NCBI RefSeq assembly: GCF_963678635.1
Contig: NC_087065.1
Coordinates: 76,983,786 to 77,047,785 of the forward strand
Origin: Symsagittifera roscoffensis
Taxonomy: Eukaryota > Xenacoelomorpha > Acoela > Convolutidae
DNA length: 64,000 nt
Direction: 5' to 3'
This document shows, piece by piece, positions 45,066-56,261 of the stretch. Under the pieces are notes generated by a model. It was not told where the DNA came from. It saw only the letters and a list, made by a program, of their open reading frames with translations, and did not search any database. Each line of letters opens with the position of its first letter. The first letter of the stretch is position 1. A program made the translations under genes and the position numbers.

Positions 45066-47585
45066 ATGTTTCATCTCCTCCTTCTGAGACATTGACTCCG
45101 CTATTTCAGTCTCAGTGTCTTGCAACATGTCGGTAGCTATTCTGACTCTGTTGGAGGCAGTCCTCCAACAATTCTTCCTTCAACATTTCTTCTCTTTCTC
45201 TCCCGTCACATTCTTTTATTCTAGACGTCCTTTTCACTGCGGTGGTCACTGCATTCCGATGGGTTACAAAAGCTCGCTTGAAAGCTCTTGATCCACTGTC
45301 CTGCTGATACGCACTGTGCACTCTGCTGTGCTTCGACATATGCTGTGCTTCGACCATGCAGTCATGTTGGCTCTTATCTTTTTCACTTCCATCGGAATGT
45401 TCAGGATTTTGGATGTTGTCTCAAAAAGATCTGAATCTTTTAGACAATCCAATTCCTGCAATTGTTTTTTCGTAGGCGTCTCCTGTCGGTTGTTCTCTTT
45501 CACATGAGCTTCCAGCCGTCGTATCGCCATCATTACTCCCACGCTCCTTATCGTTATGGGCTGTGACGAGTCTGGTAAATTTATGGAGAGCAGCTCTCCA
45601 CAGTCACAGATCAACACCAGATTACTACGCCCGGGATACCACCATGTTTGTAGCAAGCAATGGCAGGGGAACTCATCATGTGTCAATATAATCCTCCCTC
45701 AATTACGCTTTGCCGATGCTTCCAGTAGTGGTTCCACTTCCATCATCACTCGGTGGATTTCATCATTCTCGTCTACTGCATTGTAATCTGTGACTGTTGA
45801 TTCAAAGTCACTGAAGTTCCCACTGTCGTATCCCATGAACTTCTTTCCCAGTATCGATTCTAACTCTTCTTTGGTTCTCTCTGGAACTGCTGAGAACATG
45901 TTGCATAATAACTCGTAAGATTTTTCTGACATCCTCGCTAGTCTTACGCATTTCGGCACTGAAAAGACTTGATCCACGGTCTTCCTCGTACTCTTCACAT
46001 CCACCGCTACGAAATGCACTGGTTATCTGCTCTTGCACATTGGAGCTAACGTTGATCCCACTAAAAATTGCGCTTCCGACGGTCTAAGATAGGTTTCACT
46101 GGGCCGGATGTTCAATTCCGCCTCGATCGCTTCCCTCCACTGTCCAATATACTTTTGCTCGGTTTGCAAAGCTCCCGGAAACACTTCTACACTGATGGTC
46201 GTGACCATCTCATGCTTTTGTTCTAGATTCAATGGTGACTCTAAAGAACCAAACATGCTGTGGAACCCTAGTTCAGTCACTAGATTCACCTCAGTTCCTC
46301 CATGGCAATCTGCAACCAATTCCGTTTGCGTTTTTGCTTTCATTACGATGTTCACAAACAATATCGTTAATTGCTTGTGTTGCTTCGCAAGTACCTTCAC
46401 GCAATCCAGACCCCACAGATTTGACTTCCCAGTCCGAGGACTTTCGCCAGACAGCTACCAGGTTTAACCCAGTCCTCTGGTCCCCAGTCAGGCAACTTCA
46501 CTTTGTCTTCTCCGTTGCTCTTAGAGGCTGTCGTCATCAAATTGTAAATGATGTTCAGGTCACGCAAGTTACAGTCTGAATTCAACTCCCTCTGCACGTC
46601 CTGTGTCGCCTGTATCGGCGTTAGGACTCGGACGCCATGATGGTTTCATCAGTTCCCACACCACCATCAGACTTGTTTTAGCAGCTCGTCCGAGAATCCC
46701 AGTCCAAATTCTACTCGGTTGTCAGATTTTGGCACTGAAGGTGCAATCACCTTTTCTTCCAACACAAGCCCCAGCTTGGTCTGCTGATTAGCAGCGCTTC
46801 TTATCGTTGGAAATCTTGACGTCCAGAATCTTAGCAACATTGTTTGCTCGTAATCGAAGAAGCAATCGCGTATTTCTGCATTTGTGAAAGGATTGTACGC
46901 CATCCCTACGATTCCGGGTACATAACTGTACGATTTCTTCCTGATCGGTCCACAGTATTCACTGGTGGACTTCGGCAGTGCTCCCATAGATTCTTTTGTG
47001 AGCCTCATCTCCTTGTTAGAGAATCTCCTTATTTCGTCAATCTTCTTTATTGGTTCCAGTTCCTCAGGTTCCTTCATGTTCACTTGCATCGATTTACTCT
47101 GATGGATTTCCAAAACGCTAATAAAAGCAAGGCTTTCGCTCGTTCATCGCCTTCCTTTAGCATCTTGACACAAGTGTTCAACGCCGGCACTGATATTTGT
47201 TCCAGCATGAATCGAATGAAAGAGAGAGCGTCTCTCCGCTTCGCTCACGCTACTGCCGCTCCGTCTTGGGTCATTAGATTTCTCATGCTCGTCATTAAAA
47301 AAATCTTCTCTCCCTTCGATCTCTTTCGTTCTTCTGAGTCGTATTCCCCCCGTGTCAGTCCAGTCATGCACCAAGCAAACCAGAAAAGCATTTCTGTTCT
47401 CGCATAGGGTATCGCTATCAGAACGTGTATCTTCGGGTCGGTTCTCATTTCTTCTTCGAAGTGCCGTAACACTACTGCTCTCCATGGTAGGCTCATCAAG
47501 TGGTCTATCATTTCCGCGCGCATCTCAGAACAGACCGTATGCCTTCTGCTTCAAGGTTGTGCCTTGTATCATCGTCTCTAATTAA
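45066..47585 (-). pseudogene. body F: ORFx C-terminal regions
   Basis: Polypurine tract 45066-45111, then 45112-47523, nearly identical to body C. Shared TGA (45699-45701) and TAA (46023-46025). Frames of 140, 106, 125, 66 and 148 residues repeat the order described for bodies A and B. The module around 47523 is 8 bases shorter than in C. Confidence 0.6.
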
Positions 47586-49593
47586 CCTTCCAAAGCACTT
47601 TTATTTTCTAGAGCACTTAAGTGTCCTCTAGACGAGTTTATGTCTTCCATCATCTCCATGTATCCACCAGCGGGTTCATCGATCGATACGGTTTCCGACA
47701 CTGTGAGTCGGTTTTACTCTACTGGGACTAGCTCTCCTATGACGCTTCCCTTTCCATGGTTCATGGAAGATGGTTCGAAATCTTGCAGGGTACTCTCTCC
47801 ACATTGGCTGAGTATTTCCATTTCTAATGTTACTCCAGTCAGAGTGCGGTCACTCCTCTTGGTTTTATAACTGGCTGATTTTAATCCTGCCATGAGAATG
47901 GGTGGCACCATAGCTACTTCAATCAACAATCTGTCTGTGCCAGGCAATTGGTCATCACCCAGTCCCATGTCCATGGCTTCTTCGACACCCCTTCTTTTGG
48001 CTTTTTTATCGAGATTTCAGAGTCCACCTTCCTTTTTCCAGCTTTCCTCAATGTCACTTTGCGCCAAGTTTCATTTTCATATCGTTAATCATGTCAATCA
48101 CCATCTTTGATCGCATCGTTGTTTTTTGGGTTCTCGACAAATACACAACTTCATCATTACTTTCTTGCGGTGTTGCCTTTATGGGAGAATTTGCTCACTT
48201 TCTTTAGCGGCCGAGTCAATCAATAACTCGTTCAACCTCCCTTCACACTCGTCGAGTTTGTCAAGGATTTCCCGCATTAGTGGTCTGTTGAGACCTGTTT
48301 TCAGCGTAGACTGAGTCCCGTAGCTCTGTCCCGTCCAGACCTTTTTCATGAAGGCAACTCTGTCCATATTGCATCCCGTCCTAATCTCGTGGTCTCTGTG
48401 ATCAATTTCCCACTCTTCTTTGGGCAGCGTCCCCAAGAAAAGTACTCTGGCAGTGCCTTCAATTCTTCTTCTCCGCGGAGATTCCATTAAAAGTTTTTTT
48501 TTTCGGCATTCTTAGAATTGCTTGGAGAGCTGCTCTCCAGCAAATTTCGGTTCATTCTCGTGAAGGCCGACGGAGGTTCCAGCGTAGAATTCCCCTCCTC
48601 TGCTGGCTCAGTCGTTCCTTCTAACGTGTCTGTGCCGTTTTAAAAGTCGTCGAGGAAGTTGAAGTCCAGGCTGGACAGCCTGCCTGTCGAAGTCTTGTTG
48701 TCCTCTTTCACGACCTGATCGGGATCCTGTTGCATAGGCTCTTCCGATCGACGGTTTCCCCCTTGCTCATCGTCTCGCTTCAGATTTTTTTCCTTGCTCT
48801 TCATTTCTTGTTCCGTCTGGAAACTTCGGTACAACTAGTCTGCCAGCTGATCGATCGTCTTCCTCTCCGTGCATTACCTTGACTTCCGCGCAGTCGAAGG
48901 GTGCTAGCACATTTCTAGTTTGTAGTTTCCCGCTCACCAATAACTGCGGTTTTACACTCATCAAGATTAGTGAGGCTTCTTGCAAGTCCGCCTTGCCTCT
49001 CATAACCATTGGCGCCAGATCCAGTTTCGCCCATTCTTCGTTAAATCATCCAGGCATTATTCATCCGTCTCCTCGTTATTTCATCCGTCTAGGCAATCTG
49101 CGTATACTGCAGCACGGCAACGTTTCTGCCCACGAAGCACGGGTCCATCATCTCGAAAAAATTTGCCACTCTCCTTTCGTTGGTTTCGAAGGCTCTCAAC
49201 ATAGGGTTTTGTACTACGGAGTCTGCTCCGAGAAAAAACCTTCTAATCAAGGGAAATTCAGGGATTCCTTCTGGCAGTTTCTTGTAGTCACACCAGCGTT
49301 TCGTTTCGTCTCTCAGTTTGTGATATGATGGAGCCAGACAAGGAATTCTTGTAATTTCGCCGTTCGTCTCCTTGTAGGGCCTTTAATTCCAGGGCTTCGG
49401 GAATACTTCGATGTGCCCTCTGTCTACTTCTCCCATACGATCACGGAAGTGATCATCAAATTTTATGACAGTCATCTCCGGCTCTGATATTTTTGCGAAC
49501 ACCAAGTCCTCCTTCATCATTTCTCGTAGTACGTGCTGTTCTCACTTCCGTCCACTGCTGATATGAGGTTCAGGTGCAACACCGACCTCCTGT
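47586..49593 (-). pseudogene. body F: ORFx middle regions
   Basis: Equivalent to 32766-34780 of C and 16290-18300 of A, with frames 47974-47714, 48487-48179, 48834-48640 and 49009-48767. The same stops as C are present. No family recognised. Confidence 0.5.
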
Positions 49594-49680
49594 ATGCCAA
49601 TCAAAGCCTTCTTCTCCCTTCACATTCTGTGTCCAGACAGCTTACAGGGTAATTTGGCCGACTCTGTTTACAAAATTGGC

Positions 49681-50790
49681 TTACTTCTCTTCAGCATTTT
49701 CGGCCAGGTTCACCTCTTTCACCAGGTAGGCATGGATCTTCTTGATCATCACTGGGCCTCGCTCGAAAGCGTCCGTGCCCATTGCGGCCATCCGAGGGGT
49801 CAAGTGCAGCCACTTGTTAGCCTCTGGTTTTTGTTCGCAAGACCATTGCTTCAAAGTGAGCTCTCGTCTCCTTGGAGTTCTTCCTTCTTTCTCCTTCCTC
49901 TTTTTTTCCATTCCTCGGAACCACAAGTCGTCAGACATCGCCACTATTACTCGATGGTCATCGTCAATTCCTGGTCTCAGTTTGAGTCGTCGGCTGAAGT
50001 TGGACAGTTCGAACCCCATTACTACATCTAACACTAACATGTGCAATGAATGGTCCTTGAATCCTCGCATCGCACTCGAGATGTCAGACCACACTGCCGG
50101 CAATTCCGCTCTAAGTGGTCTTAAGTTCTCTACTTCTATTCCGCGATTCGGGTCAGAAATGATCACATCATATTTTCCTTCCGAGAGCAACGCCACCATC
50201 GCATATACAAACTTCAGTCCATCCGGGAGATGTGCATATCCCGGAGACAGTGCAAGCACAGCTTTCGGTGTTATGTTGGGGAAGGCGTTTTCTTTCATTG
50301 TATCCATTATTCCACCCATCGATTCGAGGATATCCTTCATCGCTGGCCATACTGCATCCTCTGCCGTTGTAGGCTCTCTGATTCTGCTCAGGAAACCCCT
50401 ACTGTGTAGATGGTCGTTTATGCCGGCAAATACGATCGTGATCGGGTTCATTTCCGATTGTCGTTGTATCCCGATTGCCAATGACACCTACTGCATTAGG
50501 CCTAGGTCGACTGCTGCCAGCATTATAACGTCAGGCCAAAACAGAGACTTGGAGGTATTCGCGAAGTCTGAGTTCGCGACTATCAAAATCTTTGATTTTC
50601 TAATTTCCACTTTATCATACGCCTCAAAGATAGTCTGGTCCTTCCTAATCATCTTCATCCCACCATATCTCTGAACATCGCCTTCTTGAGTCACCTGTTT
50701 CGAGTATGCTCTTTCTTTCACCCGAGATGGGGGTGCTCGTACTTGCTTGATTATTTTCATATGTTGTCCTATCGGTGCCCTCGTTGTCAA
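49681..50790 (-). pseudogene. body F: second SGNH-like module
   Basis: Frames 50790-50488 and 50487-49681 (268 residues), as in body C, with the shared TAG between them. Holds ILIVANSDFANTSKS, AGINDHLHSRG and the D-x-x-H near GIDDDHRVI. F differs from C by few residues (IISDPNRG versus IISAPNRG). Confidence 0.5.
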
Positions 50791-51207
50791 GAATCTTCCG
50801 GGTCTTTCTTCTCAATTTCCTTCACCATGATTCATTTTCACATCAGGTTTTCCCAGTATCAAATGTGATGCCCCGAGCGGCCGTTGTTGCATATATATCG
50901 CCGGACTCCAAGTCGATCGATTAAAGCAGGCTTTTCTCATTTAAAACAGATGCAGGTCCCCAATGATTTAAAACAGTCAGATAAAAAGATTTTGATTTCA
51001 AAATATGTTAAAATCAATCTATTGCTAATAACCTTGGAACTTGAGCTGAGAATGGACAGTCCAAACTTTGGATCTATCTATTCCTATGATCATTAATTAA
51101 TCATTCATGGTCAATAATTCCTTCGTAGCCAGGGTCCTAATAACATAATACACAACACATAACATATCTTACACAACACACTTAGTATGACACCATGCAA
51201 CCTAAAC
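50791..51207 (-). other. body F: collapsed junction and non-coding gap
   Basis: Shares with body C the two deletions that remove the SGNH-like and coiled-coil modules (joins near 50842 and 50930). Unlike C it keeps the complete non-coding gap with the ATTAATTAAT palindrome (about 51091-51100), which continues into the macro-like module. Confidence 0.6.
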
Positions 51208-51677
51208 TCAGCCTATACTCAAATAATATTTCTTATGCAAGTATACTTGTATGTTAGTATCAGAAAAGATTACGTGTATCAGTGCAGATAGCTCCCGTGG
51301 ATGCAGTCGTCCTCGTTTCGGGTCGTATATTGGAAGCGAGAGTTCCCTTACCTCCCTGTCTACAAGGAAGTCCCTCAGTCTCGTCAAGGACAAGACCAAT
51401 TTTCCGGGTCCATATGCCGCTTCTCCGTCGCCCTCGTCACCAAAAAGCATAAATACTTTCCTGGTATCTGCGAGGCCGCCGGAGGCGAGGCTGCTACGCC
51501 TCCTATTCCTGGTCGTTGCTTCCAAAGGAATTCTATGTTTTTATATTCTCTCTTAAAATCTGCTGCTAAAGCTGTCCTAAAACTCATTTCCACTGTGATC
51601 GCTATCGCACATATTCTATTTGTAAGTATAAATTCGCTATCTGTCAATATTATGCTACTTGAGTACTCATTTGGCAA
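51208..51677 (-). pseudogene. macro-domain-like module (body F, best copy)
   Basis: Frames 51677-51384 and 51525-51208 join through a one-base deletion near 51408. Order of blocks: EYSSSIILTDSEFIL, AIAITVEMSF, ALAADFKREYKNIEF, GIGGVAASP, GKYLCFLVTRATEK, LTRLRDFLVDREVRELSLP, HPRELSALIHVIFSDT, NIQVYLHKKYYLSIG. This alternation of strand and helix matches macro domains of the TARG1/OARD1-like type (A-IAh-vs-D, GiA-FK, y-LvTk, sL--mr--l---v-elsmP, vi---F--t-i-V). The usual glycine-rich loop after the MP strand is replaced by YDPKRGRL, so ligand binding may be altered. The call is by eye. Confidence 0.6.
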
Positions 51678-51747
51678 GTTAAAATACGACTCAACTACTC
51701 TCCCAATTTCCGGTTTCTTAGGGTCCTCGCCTGTTTCTGCTTCTAGA

Positions 51748-52404
51748 TCACCTGTCTCTCCTGCTATTCCTATTTTTTAGTGGTAATTTTTCAGTGTGGG
51801 TAAGTCCTACCCCCACTCCCCAGACAAAAATATCCATCGACGTCCCCGTCGATTGCATACGGGATATTAAATCGAGGTTGGATGCAGGAATGAGTAATTT
51901 CCCTTCCTGGGCAGCCCAGGAAGAATCAGGCATTTCGGTTTTTATGTATCTCATGCTCTCACGGTCTACATTTCGAATTGTGACACTGATCTTCTTTGGG
52001 TCCGACGTCATTTTGTGTAGCTATTCCAAGATACGCAGATTTGTCATGTCTTGTTCGTACGATTGCTGTTGCTCGTCGTCGAATTCTACCTCGGGCTTAG
52101 ACCGGTCATCAATCCACTCCTCGTCGCGGTCGTCGACTATGTCTATGTCTTGTGACACGGTTATTTCTTCTAGTCTCACCAATTCTTCCACCATCTTCTT
52201 CAGATCTATTCTGTCCACTACGAAGTCATCTCCGTAAGAGTACTTCTTCGTGAGTCTCATCCTGTCACTCTGTCGTGTCTGTATCGTAAACGGAAGGTTT
52301 GTTTCAAAATTCTTGGGGACCTGCATCTGTTCGGGTTCTTGCCAGTCCTCTTCTGCGTAAAGTAAGGTTTCTTCATCTGCTTCAATCACTTCATTGGGAT
52401 CCAT
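51748..52404 (-). pseudogene. acidic pol-ORFx linker (body F)
   Basis: Frames 52404-52021 (MDPNEVIEADEE ... YGDDFVVDRIDLKK ... PEVEFDDEQQQS) and 52011-51748 (DRESMRYIKTEMPD ... GVGVGLTHTEKL). Corresponds to 22673-23397 of A. It sits just downstream of integrase and upstream of the macro-like module. Confidence 0.55.
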
Positions 52405-52410
52405 CCTCTC

Positions 52411-53903
52411 CTAGCTCATTCCCATCAATTTTCCCCTGGTGCCCTTCTCATTGACCTCACAGACAGGGTCCATCATCAGATAATCCCCTTCTTCCATGTC
52501 TGCAGGTAAACACCAGTCTTCTGTGGATGGGTTGTGTGGTTTAAAATTTTCGAAGCGAGCAGCTCGGCCGGTTTTCAGTCTGTAAAAATTTCCCTCCTGG
52601 TTTACTTCCGTAATCATGAAGGGTCCCCTCCCCTTCTTTAGGAGCTTTTCTGTTCCTTTCGGTGGTATAACGTTTTGAAATACCCATACGCAATCTCCTA
52701 CCGAGAAAGCTTTTGCACCAGCTGTTTTTTATCTTAAACTTTTCTCTGCCTTGCCTGTGCCTGCTAAGTATTCCGTCTGCACAAGTCGTTTAGTTCTTGT
52801 TGACATCTTATCACATCCCTTACGTAGATCTGTGGTGATGTTTTCTTTCCCTCATACTCTGAATAAAAAAAGTCAAGGGCAAATACTTCTCGTGTCCGGT
52901 TAACATCATGTGTGGACTAACTCCGGTGGTGGAATGTTTCTTGCTGTTGTAAGCTCTCATCACCTGTAGAAGGTGTCTGTCCTAGTCGGTCATGTACCTG
53001 GAACAATATACTCTCAGCATCGACACCAGCGTCCATATTTGCTTCTCCACTAAGCCAATCGTCTGGGGATGGTATGTCGTGGAATGAGCTTGGGCCACCT
53101 GAGAGCGTCTCAATAGCTTTTTGGTAAGTTCTCCTATGAAAGCTGTTCCATTGTCCGATTGAAACGTCATCGGACAACCATGTCTCGCTATCCACGTATT
53201 GATTAGATGATCGCACGTCTCTTCTGCTGACGCAGTTATGCAGGTCACGGCCTCTGCATATTTCGTGAAGTGGTCTATCATGACCAAGACATGATTGTAG
53301 CCACTGTCAGTCATACATAATTTCCGGTGGCCAATCTGCACCACCTCAGTGAATTCACATGACTCGATCGACTGCACTTTTCTTGGATCCTTGACCTGTT
53401 GACATGACAGAAATGCTGTCACCCGCTTTTCACATGCCTTCTTCAAATCCAGGCCACTCAAAGCGCTTCAGAATCCTCTGGTATACTTTGTCAATTCCCT
53501 GATGGAACATCTGATCATGCGACCTGAATAAAATTTCTGTCTGATAGAGTTGCGGCAACACTATCGCGTTAAAATTGTACAGGACTTTGTCTTCTTCTCT
53601 TCTCTTACAAGCCACGATCCCGTCCTTGTTCAGATATAACCTTCCCTCTTTTTGCATTAAGTACTGTCTCAGAATACGATAACAGTATTGATCCAGGTCA
53701 GCTTTTTCTGGTGTTCCATTTTCCATCCACCTCTTCAAGTTACTCCTCATGCGGTCATTTCTTTGCACTCCTAGTAGGCCCGAGAGTCTGTATCTCGCCT
53801 TGAAGTATGTCTTCAAGACCCTCAATTGACTGTTAATTTCATCGGGCTGATGCGTGTCATCTTTCATCTTCATGCACCAAATTTTCGCCAATGCCTCTGT
53901 CAT
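52411..53903 (-). pseudogene. pol: integrase (body F, all catalytic acids visible)
   Basis: Frame 53903-53430 has the HH half of the finger (SHDQMFHQG); frame 53461-52982 (159 residues) has SCQQVK, MIDHFTKYAEA, QSDNGTAFIGEL and TIGLVEKQ, so the D, D and E residues are all present in one frame, unlike A, C and the left element. The finger halves are in different frames, and a TAG after SRYMTD (52982) cuts off the C-terminal part; the GPF/Y end is at 52617-52411. Confidence 0.75.
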
Positions 53904-54592
53904 TTGTCTGACTCGGGGTGTCCCAGAATTGGATGTCCAGATTTGTCAAACCATCTAGTCAAGGGAAGCGCCTCAAAAGTTTCTTTGTTCAGAAACGAGA
54001 ACCCTTCCCTGATTTCCGCCTAATTGGCTTGTTTCTGTTCTAGTCTTTCTTAAAACTCAGTCTTCTTGATTAGGCTCTCAGAATTCTGGTGTTTGCCGCG
54101 CATCCCGTGCTCGATTATTATGTGGTAGCCGTCTAACATGACTATCCACCGACCAATATAACTCTAGTCCATCGAGAACGTATTCAACCAGGATAACGCT
54201 CTATTGTCCACGCGTAGCTTAAAGAGAACGCTCCTTAAGTATGCGCGATACTTCTCCACGAATGTGACCACTGCAAACACTTCTGCCTTTGGTGCATCTT
54301 ATTTCATTTCAGTGTCACTCAACACTTTACTGCCATATGCAATGGGGCGAAGAACTGTTCTCCCATTCCTCTCCTGCTCCTGATGCAGTATTCCTGGGAT
54401 GGCTACTACTCATGCATCAGTGTCAAGAACGTACATTATCTTCTCTGTAGGCATGCATAGCACTGGCGCCTCGCACAGTTACCGCTTTATGTTGTCGAAG
54501 GCAGCTTGAGCTTCTTCCTTCCATTCGAACTTCTTTCCTTTGTTGCGCATGAGTTTCTGCATGGGGTACGCGTGTCCTTTTACGAACTCACG
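53904..54592 (-). pseudogene. pol: RNase H (body F) with spacer deletion
   Basis: RNase H landmarks are present (YGSKVLSDTEMK, LRVDNRALSW) but interrupted by the shared TAA (54299-54301) and TAG (about 54169). Downstream, at about 53912, GHPE joins TEALAKIW directly, so most of the spacer that A and C keep (about 700 bases) has been lost from F. Confidence 0.65.
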
Positions 54593-55486
54593 TTAATAAT
54601 TAACAAACCACAGGAAGCTCATGAGTTGTGTGTCCGTTCTGGGGGCCTTCCATGTCAACACGGCCTCCACTGCTTCCGGGTCCGGCCTTACGCCATACCT
54701 GTCCACCATTCTTCCCAGGTACTTGATTGAATCCCAAAGGAACTCACATTTCGATGGTTTGCATTTCAAGCGTGCTCTTTTCAGGCAAACAAAGACCTCA
54801 TCGAGTCGATCAAAGTGGTCTTGCAAGGTGGGTGTTGCTATGACCATGTCATCCACGTAACACATCACAAGATTCCCGTAATTCTTCTTTACTCTGGTCA
54901 AAGCCTGAGCCATCAGTCTTTGAAAGGTCGACGTGGCGCTGCACAAGCCAAAGGGCATCCTCTTCCACTGGTACAACCCAAATTCACATGCGAATCCGGT
55001 CTTTTCTTTGTCCTTTTTCCGCAGAGGGACCTGCCACAAGGCAGAACCCAAGTCCAGTGTGGTGAAGAACTTGGTTTCGCCAAGTCTCGAGAGGCTCTCG
55101 TCTATTCGCGGTATCGGGTACGCATCTTTTAATGTCACTAGGTTCAGATAACGAAAGTCGCAACAAAATCTAGGCTGCCCCCCTTTATTTTTAGCCATGA
55201 CAACCCCACAAGCCCAAGGCGACTTCAAGGGTTCTATCATGTCATATTCGAGTAACAATTCTATTTCTGCTCGGCACGCTTCCGATTTATGAGGCGTCAT
55301 TCGTCTTGCGCCTTCCCTATGAGAAATGGCACCTTCCTCTAGTTCTATTTTGTGTTCGACGAAGTTGCAACAACCGATATCCGCCTTATGATTTGAAAAT
55401 ACGTCTGCGTTCCGATTCATAACCGCCCTTAATGATTCAAAATCTCCCTCATCTATTTTCCCTCTCAAGTGTTCTATCTCCAGCAA
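54593..55486 (-). pseudogene. pol: reverse transcriptase (body F, longest RT frame)
   Basis: A 297-residue open frame covers the whole RT core: CNFVEHKIELEEGAI, MIEPLKSPWACGVVMAKNKG, RFCCDFRYLNLVTLKDAYPI, LDLGSALWQVPL, FGLYQWKRMPFGLCSA, CYVDDMVIATPTL, KCKPSKCEFLWDSIKYLG. All seven RT blocks are recognisable, including Asp of LDL and both Asp of YVDD. It ends at a TAA after WFVNY, where a FANYYREF-type continuation is normal. Called pseudogene because the polyprotein is broken on both sides. Confidence 0.85.
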
Positions 55487-56100
55487 AACTGGTTCGTCGG
55501 ATTCTAGCTCGTATGTTGAGGGGCGTTCCGGAAAATTCGGCAGCTCGACAAGCCGTCATTTGTTTCGGATTTCATTTAAAACGATTAATTAACATAATTA
55601 AATTCTTTAAATATTTATCTTTATCAGCATGATTCGGGCATTTTTTCACGTTATATCTCTTTAAGTTTTTTGTCTCCTCATAGTCGATGTTCATCGGCAA
55701 AACTTAACCAAGTTTCTTTCCACGCTGGATCCCAACCGTGGTGTCCAGTGTGTTCAATAACACACTGGCCTACAGTCCGTTTCGTGTTACTGAAACGCTC
55801 CGGCTCAAAATCACCAAGCTTTGACTATTTGGGTTGGGTGTCAGACAAACTTGTTTACTATCACTCAACGATTTTAAATTTCTCATCTTAAAAACTGCTT
55901 TTACAGCCTGTCTGGGCTGTAGTATTACTCTTCTATCTAAAAAAAATTGGCAACTTGTTTTCATCTGTTATTATTCTTTTAATTGGTCTCTTAACATACT
56001 TCCAGTCCCGTTTTCTAATTTTTATTAGGCCGTTGTTTAATTCAATCATCACATTGAAGTTCCTGACGAAATCACGGCCCAAGATGAATTGGTCTGAGTT
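55487..56100 (-). pseudogene. protease end and protease-RT connector (body F)
   Basis: Minus-strand remnants equal to about 6940-7560 of the left element: KQVCLTPNPNSQSLVILSR (55964-55770) and AEFSGTPL-type sequence near 55550. The protease active-site loop is missing because the preceding segment was replaced by a second piece of gag. Confidence 0.5.
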
Positions 56101-56261
56101 ATCTCCAAATCATCTAAAAATTTGTCTATCGTCTTGTCTTCACGTTGCCTCCGTTTCACGAAGCGCATCATCGCTTGGTGTCCTTGCAACCCTGAGCCAA
56201 AACGATTTAACAAGATTCCAAAGATTTTCTCAGCGGTGACCCGCTGGTATTGTTTTCGCAA
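56049..56261 (-). pseudogene. gag: duplicated gag fragment fused to protease tail (body F)
   Basis: A 70-residue frame repeats the capsid block LLNRFGSGLQGHQAMMRF ... DDLEI and then changes abruptly to protease-tail sequence near 56095. The same capsid block also exists intact upstream (56813-56379). The duplicate therefore replaces the zinc knuckle and protease core. Confidence 0.65.

Noticed and set aside
26825-51100. the whole tandem array as an assembly duplication artefact
   Set aside because: The copies differ by many scattered substitutions and private deletions, so they are distinct sequences; long reads would still be needed to prove the order.
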